From the IMG/VR virus record IMGVR_UViG_3300030450_000604, positions 1-29,531 of that record: DNA of 29,531 nucleotides, one strand, 5' to 3'. The notes beneath the pieces are model-generated. The model was not told where the DNA came from. It saw only the letters and a program-made list of their open reading frames with translations, and ran no database searches. This document shows positions 24,419-29,531 of the stretch, in pieces. Position 1 is the first letter of the stretch; every line of letters begins with the position of its first letter. The DNA comes from a virus. Position numbers and translations under genes: made by a program.

Positions 24419-25008
24419 TGGAGAAACCCAACTACTATGCAATTATTCCTGCTGAAGTAAGATACTCTAACTTAAAACCCAACGCAAAACTTCTGTATGG
24501 AGAAATAACTGCATTAAGTGGAAAGCTAGGTTACTGTTATGCAACAAATAATTATTTTGCAAAATTGTATGGTGTTAGTAAAAATACAGTTAGCAGGTGG
24601 ATTAGTGATTTGAATAAATTAGAATTTATAAATATAGAAGTAGAGCGTAATGAAAACAAACAGGTGATTAAAAGAAAGATAGGTATAATCAAAAAAGATA
24701 ATAGGGCTATCTACAAAATAATCAAAGAGAATACTACAAGTATTAATACTACAAGTAACATAACTATAACTAAAGAAAAATTTATTACTGAGGTCATGAC
24801 TTTTGATTATCCGAAAGATATGTTAGAAGATTTTATAAACTATTGGACAGAGGGAAAAAAGAAAATGAGATATCAAAAGCAAACTACATTTGAAATAAAA
24901 TTACGATTATTACGTTGGGCAAAGAATCAAAAGAACTGGGGAAAGACAACGACATCAAAATTGGATGCACAAATAAGTGCCTGGGAAGAAGCTAAAAAAT
25001 TAATATGA
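24418..25008 (+). CDS. HTH replication initiator-like protein
   Basis: 196 residues. The N-terminal domain has MEKPNYYAIIPAEVRYSNLK, GEITALSGKLGYCYATNNYF and KLYGVSKNTVSRWISDLNKL, a winged helix (HTH_36-type) domain common in phage replication initiators. The C-terminal part has a Lys/Arg-rich helix region ending FINYWTEGKKKMRYQKQTTF, like primosomal DnaD-type tails. Next to a DnaA-like gene and a possible loader, it probably opens or marks the origin. Exact role unknown. Confidence 0.65.
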   Translation: MEKPNYYAIIPAEVRYSNLKPNAKLLYGEITALSGKLGYCYATNNYFAKLYGVSKNTVSRWISDLNKLEFINIEVERNENKQVIKRKIGIIKKDNRAIYKIIKENTTSINTTSNITITKEKFITEVMTFDYPKDMLEDFINYWTEGKKKMRYQKQTTFEIKLRLLRWAKNQKNWGKTTTSKLDAQISAWEEAKKLI

Positions 25009-25367
25009 AAACAGTAAGTCAAGAAAACATACAAGAATTAACTGCAAAGGTTTTAGATTTAATTGCAAAGACATCAGTTGAAATAGGACAAAAGCCTGAT
25101 CCTCAAACAATGGCTACATTAAGTAAAATATTTGCAGAAGATTTGCAAAAAGAAAATAGATTTAAAAACCTGACATTCAATCAGATACAAGATGCTTTTC
25201 ATCAAGGAGTTCGTTTTGGTAAAGATGAACCCTTTTTAAATATCAGAACCTTTTTTAAATGGGTGTATAGTCATAAGAAAACAATATCAGAAGCTATATA
25301 TCAAACAGAGAAATTAAATCAAAAAAATATACCTTTTTATCAACCACCAATAAAACTATTAAAATGA
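25005..25367 (+). CDS. Hypothetical replication-associated protein
   Basis: 120 residues, helical: VSQENIQELTAKVLDLIAKT, a PDPQTMATLSKIFAEDLQ helix, then FNQIQDAFHQGVRFG and TFFKWVYSHKKTISEA. Its position overlapping the HTH protein suggests a partner such as a helicase loader, but no ATPase motif is present. It overlaps both neighbours by 4 bp. Confidence 0.4.
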   Translation: MKTVSQENIQELTAKVLDLIAKTSVEIGQKPDPQTMATLSKIFAEDLQKENRFKNLTFNQIQDAFHQGVRFGKDEPFLNIRTFFKWVYSHKKTISEAIYQTEKLNQKNIPFYQPPIKLLK

Positions 25368-25591
25368 AAACAATGAAACCATTAACACAAAAAGACAGAA
25401 TTATCAGACACTTAAAAGACAAAGGATCTATCACAGCACTAGAAGCCATGAAAGAATATGGCATCATGAGATTAACATCTAGGATTTGTGAATTAAAAGA
25501 TCAAGGATATAATATTAAAAGTGAATTTGTAAGCAGTAAAAATAGATATAATGAGTCAGTATCATTTAGTAAATATTCACTCACACATTAA
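25364..25591 (+). CDS. HTH_55-type winged helix protein
   Basis: 75 residues. LTQKDRIIRHLKDKGSITAL, EAMKEYGIMRLTSRICELKD and GYNIKSEFV match the HTH_55 pattern (short helix, GSITxxEAxxxxGxxRLxxRIxELxxxGYxI). These small proteins are common in phage early regions and bind DNA. It could be a transcriptional regulator or a packaging or replication accessory. Confidence 0.7.
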   Translation: MKTMKPLTQKDRIIRHLKDKGSITALEAMKEYGIMRLTSRICELKDQGYNIKSEFVSSKNRYNESVSFSKYSLTH

Positions 25592-25593
25592 TA

Positions 25594-25998
25594 TTGAAAT
25601 CCATAAGTAAATTAAAAAAAGAACTAGACAAATGGTTTAGTCTTTTTATTCGGCTTAGAGATTGTGATGATTTGGGGTTCGTAAAGTGTTTCACTTCAGG
25701 CAAATATTATCACTACAAGAGTATTCACGCAGGTCACTTCATGTCAAGAAAATGCCTATCAACTCGGTGGTGCGAGATCAACGTACAGGCACAATCAGTT
25801 GCAGATAATCTTTTTGCTCAGGGAAGGCAGTATCAATTCGGAATAAATTTAGATGCTCAATACGGAGAGGGAACTGCTGAAAAATTACAAATCAAATCCA
25901 AACAAACACAAAAGTTTACTAGAGCAGATTATGAAGAAAAAATCAGTTATTACAAATCGGCTGTTGAAAACTTAAAAAAAGAGAAAGGAATTGAATAA
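25594..25998 (+). CDS. NinG-like protein with lost zinc cysteines
   Basis: 134 residues, TTG start (no nearby ATG). The core WFSLFIRLRDCDD, C32 in KCFTSGK, HAGHFMSRK (H45, H48), STRWCEINVQAQSVADN is the lambda NinG/Rap order. In lambda NinG I recall CxxCG and QCxxCN at the two zinc-ligand places. Here the second cysteine of the first pair is S35, and the second pair is S68 and D71. The AGHF and N72 positions remain. NinG proteins act in recombination as junction-binding or endonuclease-like factors. Activity of this variant is uncertain. Confidence 0.6.
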   Translation: MKSISKLKKELDKWFSLFIRLRDCDDLGFVKCFTSGKYYHYKSIHAGHFMSRKCLSTRWCEINVQAQSVADNLFAQGRQYQFGINLDAQYGEGTAEKLQIKSKQTQKFTRADYEEKISYYKSAVENLKKEKGIE

Positions 25999-26002
25999 AT
26001 AA

Positions 26003-26020
26003 TTTTTATATACTTGCGTC
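26003..26020 (+). promoter_or_regulatory. TATATA leader element before 26021 (weak)
   Basis: TTTTTATATACTTGCGTC ends at the ATG of the gene at 26021. It resembles the TATATA elements before late units but lacks TTCTA at the common spacing. Confidence 0.25.
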
Positions 26021-26368
26021 ATGACAATTCCTATTTATGCAAGTCATGAACATAAATGCCTTATGGAACCGTATATTGAGGCATGTAAACAATTTGTAGA
26101 GGATGTTAGTACCAAAAGCAAATACAATAATTATTTAGATTTATTAGAAATCATAATGGAGTATCACAACAATTATAGAACAAATGGAAATTTCTATGAC
26201 TGGCTAATGGTGATACCAATAAATCTCTCTGTTGCCACTAATGGTTTTTTTGCAGCGATAGAAACAAAAAAAAATGCTGCTACAGTTAGGGCATATAAAT
26301 TAGTGCTGGATGGAATGTTGCAGGAAACAGTTATAAAGATAGGGGACTTAGATGTTGAAAATGAATAA
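26021..26368 (+). CDS. Hypothetical protein
   Basis: 115 residues, helical, with YIEACKQFVEDVSTKSKYNN and YHNNYRTNGNFYDWLMVIP. It begins 23 bp after the NinG-like gene and overlaps the sigma-like gene by 17 bp, so it is probably in the same early transcript. No recognised family. Confidence 0.45.
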   Translation: MTIPIYASHEHKCLMEPYIEACKQFVEDVSTKSKYNNYLDLLEIIMEYHNNYRTNGNFYDWLMVIPINLSVATNGFFAAIETKKNAATVRAYKLVLDGMLQETVIKIGDLDVENE

Positions 26369-26942
26369 AATATATAAAGAGTTAGCTGGTTTAACAGATA
26401 AGTTTAGAACAATGGCTTTTGGCATAACGAAAGACGAAAACAAAATACATAATGCCGTACAGGAGCTTATGTTATATTTTCTACAAATGAATCCCAAAAC
26501 ACTCAAAAATATATATGACAAAGATGGAATTGAAGGGGTTACAAAGTATGGAGCAGTTGCACTAAGAAGATTTTTAACAAGCAAAAAAAGTAGCTTTTAT
26601 TATAAATATGATAAGTATTACAGAAATTTAGCCACCCCTTATGTGTCAGATAGCACAATAGGTCGCTTCCAGTCTTATAACTTTAATGAAAGCATATATA
26701 ATTTAGCAGAAGATATACCAGACATAAACCAATGGGAAAAATTAGAAACAATAGATAATGAGCTTGACAAATTAAATTGGTATGATAGGGAATTATTTAA
26801 GCTATACTATTATGAAGGGAACACACTCGATAGTCTAGCAGATAAAACAAGAATAAGTCGTAATAGTTTATTTACAACCATAGACAAAGTTAGAACAATA
26901 TTAAAAAAAGAATGTAATGAAATTATACAACCCGAAGATTAA
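26352..26942 (+). CDS. Sigma-factor-like transcription regulator
   Basis: 196 residues. The N-terminal half has KIHNAVQELMLYFLQMNPKT, which resembles region 2 of ECF sigma factors in its alternation of helices and acidic residues. The C-terminal segment (roughly 136-185) reads ELDKLNWYDRELFKLYYYEG, then NTLDSLADKTRISRNSLFTT, a region 4-type helix-turn-helix (LxxL...F.L.y.eg.s...IA...gis...v...). No aromatic region 2.4 is clear. It may direct host polymerase to phage promoters, and the TATATA elements before late units are candidates. The ATG at 26361 is an alternative start. Confidence 0.6.
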   Translation: MLKMNKIYKELAGLTDKFRTMAFGITKDENKIHNAVQELMLYFLQMNPKTLKNIYDKDGIEGVTKYGAVALRRFLTSKKSSFYYKYDKYYRNLATPYVSDSTIGRFQSYNFNESIYNLAEDIPDINQWEKLETIDNELDKLNWYDRELFKLYYYEGNTLDSLADKTRISRNSLFTTIDKVRTILKKECNEIIQPED

Positions 26943-27002
26943 AGATAGTTTTAGAATGCAATTTGGTTTTGCAGCCCCTGATAAAGTTATCAGAAAAAGA
27001 AA

Positions 27003-27398
27003 ATGAAATTTTTTGTAGCAGACGAAATATATCAAGACAGGATAGAGATATGTAAGTCTTGTATTTATTATTTTAAACCAACGGGCACTTGTAAGGATTG
27101 CGGTTGTTTTATGAAAATCAAGGCACGTTTAGCACCAATGGGGTGTGGTCAAGGAAAATGGGAAAAAACCACAAAAACACATACACCTGATGATCTGCCA
27201 CAGGAAATAATAAATGAAATAATAGACCTATGGCCTGACTTAAAAACAGGTAGAGCAAAAAATCAAACAGCAAAAAAAAGGATGATTGAAACATACAACA
27301 CAATACATGGCACTGATTATTCAACAGGAACTAATTGCGGTTCTTGTATATCAACCTGCTTTGATGCAATAAAAAGATTATACGAAAAATACAAATAA
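27003..27398 (+). CDS. Zinc-ribbon hypothetical protein
   Basis: 131 residues. C17 and C20 (ICKSC) with C30 and C33 (CKDCGCF) form a zinc-ribbon-like pair, with C48 in MGCGQGKW. A second cysteine cluster NCGSCISTC lies near the C-terminus. Small Cys-rich proteins of this shape recur in flavobacterial phages; the function is unknown. Nucleic acid or protein binding is plausible. Confidence 0.5.
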   Translation: MKFFVADEIYQDRIEICKSCIYYFKPTGTCKDCGCFMKIKARLAPMGCGQGKWEKTTKTHTPDDLPQEIINEIIDLWPDLKTGRAKNQTAKKRMIETYNTIHGTDYSTGTNCGSCISTCFDAIKRLYEKYK

Positions 27399-27399
27399 T

Positions 27400-27606
27400 A
27401 TGAGTTACTTATCACACTTAAAAAGAAATAAGCACCACCACTCCAGCCGTTGGATTGTCAAATATAATGATGATGGATTAGTGAGGGAGGTTAAATTAAT
27501 ATATTCACCTGAAGAATATAGAACATTTAAAAGGCCAAGAAAATTAAATACAAAAGAAGGACTAATTAAAATACTAGAAAATGACAAAGAAAGAAGAAAC
27601 CCCTAG
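27400..27606 (+). CDS. Small basic hypothetical protein
   Basis: 68 residues, rich in Lys, Arg and His near the start (SHLKRNKHHHSSRWIVKYND). It overlaps the next gene by 26 bp. No family recognised. One base separates it from the zinc-ribbon gene. Confidence 0.45.
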   Translation: MSYLSHLKRNKHHHSSRWIVKYNDDGLVREVKLIYSPEEYRTFKRPRKLNTKEGLIKILENDKERRNP

Positions 27607-27832
27607 TTACTACATAGGAAAGAAATATAAAATAGAAGCTAGAAAAGTTGTAGAGGACTTTCAAGGAGATAGCTATAATTTAGGAACTGCTATTACTTAT
27701 CTGTTAAGAGCAGGTAAAAAAGAAGGAAATCCACCTGAGCAAGATATTAGGAAAGCTATAAACCATTTGCACTTTGAATTAGATAGGATAGTTAAAGAAA
27801 ATAAAATAACTACTGGAGCATTGGCAGAATGA
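27581..27832 (+). CDS. DUF3310-like small protein
   Basis: 83 residues. YYIGKKYKIEARKVVEDFQG, YNLGTAITYLLRAGKK and EQDIRKAINHLHFELDR match the DUF3310 (SaV-type) pattern of Y.iG.kYe.i.vv.df...yN.GtAikYl.RagKK..e..DirKai..L. Its biochemical role is unknown; it often travels with phage nucleotide metabolism or recombination genes. It overlaps both neighbours. Confidence 0.65.
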   Translation: MTKKEETPSYYIGKKYKIEARKVVEDFQGDSYNLGTAITYLLRAGKKEGNPPEQDIRKAINHLHFELDRIVKENKITTGALAE

Positions 27833-28086
27833 CACTATACATTTGTGAGTGTGGAAATACCAAGGAAATAGGTAGAGTTACTTTAAAATATATTCAAGGT
27901 AAGTTTAGGGCAGTACAGGCATTGTGTGAATGTGGCAAATATATGGATAGTGAACCAGCAGAAGGTATGCCTAAAATCAAAAGAACAGAAGCATCTTTAA
28001 GTAAGAAAAAAAAAGGAGACTACCTATGGGATAGCACAAAAGAAAAACTTATAGGAGAACGTGGTGTGCATGAGGACTTTAAATAA
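27829..28086 (+). CDS. Small zinc-binding-like protein
   Basis: 85 residues. Two CECG motifs (residues 6-9 and 33-36) in LYICECGNTKE and ALCECGKYMD look like a single zinc site. The C-terminus is basic (KKKKGDYLWDSTKEKLIGER). It ends 26 bp before the second ParB-like gene. Confidence 0.5.
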   Translation: MTLYICECGNTKEIGRVTLKYIQGKFRAVQALCECGKYMDSEPAEGMPKIKRTEASLSKKKKGDYLWDSTKEKLIGERGVHEDFK

Positions 28087-28112
28087 AAACAATTAAATTC
28101 TATATATATAAC
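28081..28112 (+). promoter_or_regulatory. Late-unit start element D (TTCTATATATATA)
   Basis: AAATAAAAACAATTAAATTC then TATATATATAAC, with TTCTA 15 bp before the ATG at 28113. It begins inside the last codons of the previous gene. It is the clearest match to element A, and opens the packaging unit. Confidence 0.5.
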
Positions 28113-28649
28113 ATGAAAGTAAAAATAAACTCAATACAATCTAATTTAAAAAATCCACGTATTATTAAGGATAATAAGTTTAAAAAATTAGTAAAGTCAA
28201 TAAAAGAATTTCCTGAGATGTTAGAATTGCGACCTATTGTTGTTGATGAAAACAATTTAATACTAGGTGGTAATATGAGGCATAAAGCATGTATAGAAGC
28301 AGGTTTAAAAGAAGTGCCAATAAAAATTGCAAAAGGGTTAACAATAGAACAAAAGCAAGAATTTATAATAAAAGATAATGTAGGATTTGGAGAATGGGAG
28401 TGGGATATTTTAAGTAATGAATGGAATAGTGTTCAGCTTTCTGAATGGGGTTTAGATGTTTGGCAAAATGAAGATGATTTAGAAGAACCTTTATTTGATG
28501 AATTAACTGAAGAAAATAAAAACAAACCATTTGTAATAAAAATAACATTTGCTAATATTAATGATTTGCAAAATGCAGAAAAAGAAATTGCACAAATAGT
28601 AAATAAATATAATAAAGCAATTTATTCAGTAAGTGCAGGTGAATTATGA
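28113..28649 (+). CDS. ParB-like N-terminal domain protein (version B)
   Basis: 178 residues, complete. Residues 2-118 differ from the version-A copy at 15 of 117 places (about 87% identical by eye). Nucleotide differences include many silent ones, so the two are diverged alleles rather than sequencing error. The C-terminal 60 residues (NEDDLEEPLFDELTE; KPFVIKITFANINDLQNAEK) have no visible similarity to version A. It overlaps the Mom-like gene by 4 bp. The ParB box is GGNMRHKAC as in version A. A shared nucleotide- or DNA-binding N-terminal part with a swappable C-terminal part is suggested. Confidence 0.75.
   Translation: MKVKINSIQSNLKNPRIIKDNKFKKLVKSIKEFPEMLELRPIVVDENNLILGGNMRHKACIEAGLKEVPIKIAKGLTIEQKQEFIIKDNVGFGEWEWDILSNEWNSVQLSEWGLDVWQNEDDLEEPLFDELTEENKNKPFVIKITFANINDLQNAEKEIAQIVNKYNKAIYSVSAGEL
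28189..28264 (+). repeat. 76-bp exact direct repeat, copy 2
   Basis: Identical to 74-149 within the ParB N-terminal domain. See the first copy. Confidence 0.9.
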
Positions 28650-29260
28650 TATTAAAAAAAGCATCATATAAAGCAATTAAATATGCTTGTATTAAATTTC
28701 ATTATGCGAAAAGTGTGCCTGTTAATGTATTTGGATATTCAGTATTTAATAAAAAAAATGAATGGTGTGGAGTTATTTTATATGGAACAGGTGCAAATTT
28801 AGAATTAGCTAAACCATATAATTTAAAACAAGGTCAAGCAATAGAATTAGTCAGAATGGCATTAAACGGAAAACAAGAAAGTACTAGCAAAGCACTTTCA
28901 TTAAGTTTAAAATTAATAAAAAAAAATTTACCTTTATGTAAAATTATAATCAGTTATGCTGATATTGACCAAGACCACGCAGGCATAATATATCAAGCAA
29001 CAAATTGGATATATGAAGGTGAATTTAACAAAGGAAGAGTTTCAGGTTTTTTAATAAAAGGAAAAAAAGTACATAACAAAACTATATATGGAAAAGGAGT
29101 AAAACAAAATTTAGAAAGTGTAAGAAAATATATTGATGCAAATGCAGAAAAATATATAACAAAAGGCAAAAGGAAATACGTATATCCTTTAACAAAAAAA
29201 TTAAAAGATATGTGTTTAGAATTTAAAAAACCTTACCCTAAAAATGCGAGTAAAGCATAA
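28646..29260 (+). CDS. mom: Mom-like DNA-modification protein
   Basis: 204 residues, close to phage Mu Mom (about 231). H19-Y20 (FHYAKSVP), a strand with WCGVILYGTGANLELAKPYN, ELVRMALNG (67-75), then SYADIDQDHAGIIYQATNW (103-121) with YEGE follow the Mom family pattern (GNAT-like fold with a conserved H-Y near the start and YAD...H.G.IYQAxN.xY.G near the middle). In Mu, Mom adds a carbamoylmethyl group to adenine N6 and protects DNA from restriction. I see no com gene or methylase nearby. It occupies the place that the dioxygenase has at the other end of the window, which is the striking point. Confidence 0.75.
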   Translation: MILKKASYKAIKYACIKFHYAKSVPVNVFGYSVFNKKNEWCGVILYGTGANLELAKPYNLKQGQAIELVRMALNGKQESTSKALSLSLKLIKKNLPLCKIIISYADIDQDHAGIIYQATNWIYEGEFNKGRVSGFLIKGKKVHNKTIYGKGVKQNLESVRKYIDANAEKYITKGKRKYVYPLTKKLKDMCLEFKKPYPKNASKA

Positions 29261-29317
29261 AGAGTAATGTGCTAGTCATTCCAGACTAGAGAAGGGGTGC
29301 AATTCCACCTACTCGCT
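29246..29317 (+). ncRNA. tRNA-like element (degenerate, Gly-like) between mom and terS
   Basis: Perfect 7-bp acceptor-type stem: GCGAGTA (29246-29252) with TACTCGC (29310-29316), then T. Inside: GCAT/ATGT (D-stem-like), CTAGTC/GACTAG (29272-29277 with 29284-29289) and GGTG/CACC (29296-29299 with 29306-29309). The total is 72 nt, the length of a tRNA. The loop ATTCCA holds TTCCA, like the tRNA-Gly(UCC) anticodon loop, but the loop is 6-8 nt, the D-loop lacks GG, and the T-loop is TGCAATT instead of TTCAATT. The 5' arm overlaps the end of the Mom-like gene. A compact alternative uses GAGTA (29262-29266) as the outer stem. Probably a degenerate or tRNA-like structured RNA; a working tRNA is doubtful. 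Confidence 0.4.
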
Positions 29318-29330
29318 CAAAATATAAATT

Positions 29331-29531
29331 ATGAACAAAAGTAGACACATAAAAAAAGAAACAATATTAAAAGCATTAGAGAACAGTTTAGGTGTTGTAA
29401 CTGTAGCATGCAAACAGGCAGACATACCAAGAAGCACATATTACAAGTGGTTAAAAGAAGATCAAGAGTTTGCAAAGGCAGTTAAAGAAATAGAAAACAT
29501 TGCATTAGATTTTGCAGAAAGTCAATTACAT
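29331..29531 (+). CDS. terS: Terminase small subunit, second copy, 3'-partial
   Basis: 67 residues reach the window edge. Compared with the copy at 1377 they differ at 6 of 67 positions (D/N2, A/T11, L/I12, Q/K14, K/N18 and E/Q45), all conservative or in variable positions, and the HTH is unchanged. It follows the tRNA-like element by 14 bp. The last 63 bases are identical to 1515-1577. Confidence 0.85.
   Translation, partial: MNKSRHIKKETILKALENSLGVVTVACKQADIPRSTYYKWLKEDQEFAKAVKEIENIALDFAESQLH
29469..29531 (+). repeat. 63-bp exact direct repeat, copy 2 (window end)
   Basis: Identical to 1515-1577. The match is open-ended at the window edge. Confidence 0.9.

Noticed and set aside
26956-27006. 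16-codon frame between the sigma-like and zinc-ribbon genes
   Set aside because: Too short and without signature; it overlaps the next ATG only by chance-type ATGA junction.
29246-29317. Functional tRNA-Gly(UCC)
   Set aside because: D-loop lacks GG, T-loop is TGCAATT, T-stem is mismatched in tRNA register and the anticodon loop is 6 or 8 nt.
1-29531. CRISPR array or insertion sequence
   Set aside because: No regularly spaced repeats and no transposase; the duplicated ends are a gene module without inverted ends.

Overview
The window reads as an almost complete genome of a small tailed phage (about 28 kb unit) that infects a Bacteroidota host, most likely one of the Flavobacteriia. The evidence is AT-rich DNA, every gene on the + strand with 1-20 bp overlaps, A-rich leaders in place of Shine-Dalgarno sites, one promoter of the Bacteroidota TTTG-N20-TAnnTTTG type, and structural proteins (tape measure, tail tube, prohead protease, DUF3127-type OB-fold protein, HTH_55) that resemble families from marine and freshwater flavobacterial phages. 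I see no integrase, repressor or DNA polymerase.

Layout. 1-3030: packaging module: a ParB-like protein cut at the window edge, a TET/JBP-like 2-oxoglutarate dioxygenase, and the small and large terminase subunits. 3151-12572: tail genes: a frameshifted tail assembly chaperone pair, tail completion candidates, large tail-tip proteins, a GN-repeat fibre and the tape measure protein. 12609-15296: capsid module (protease, scaffold, major capsid protein). 15364-20287: tail tube, small structural proteins, a LamG-like protein, portal and a connector. 20287-22049: lysis-type small membrane proteins, a DUF5675 protein and a metallophosphoesterase. 22148-28086: early genes, namely small hypotheticals, an OB-fold SSB-like protein, a DnaA domain IV-like protein, an HTH replication protein, a NinG relative that has lost cysteines, and a sigma-factor-like protein. 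28113-29531: a second packaging-module start: ParB-like protein, Mom-like DNA-modification protein, a tRNA-like element and the start of a second small terminase gene.

The main observation is that the two ends of the window carry the same locus in two versions. The ParB N-terminal domain and TerS are strongly conserved. The ParB C-terminus and the gene between them are replaced: TET/JBP-like dioxygenase at the left end, Mom-like protein at the right. Both are families known or suspected to make modified DNA bases. The simplest reading is one circular or circularly permuted phage map with two alleles of a modification cassette, joined by an assembly walk. Two tandem related phages would also fit.

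A second observation is a TTCTATATATATA-type element 14-17 bp upstream of the start codons of genes that open late transcription units (3151, 12609, 16045, 28113). Three terminator-like hairpins separate late units. Together with the sigma-like protein at 26352 this suggests a phage-specific late transcription switch. All functions are read from sequence by eye, without database searches.
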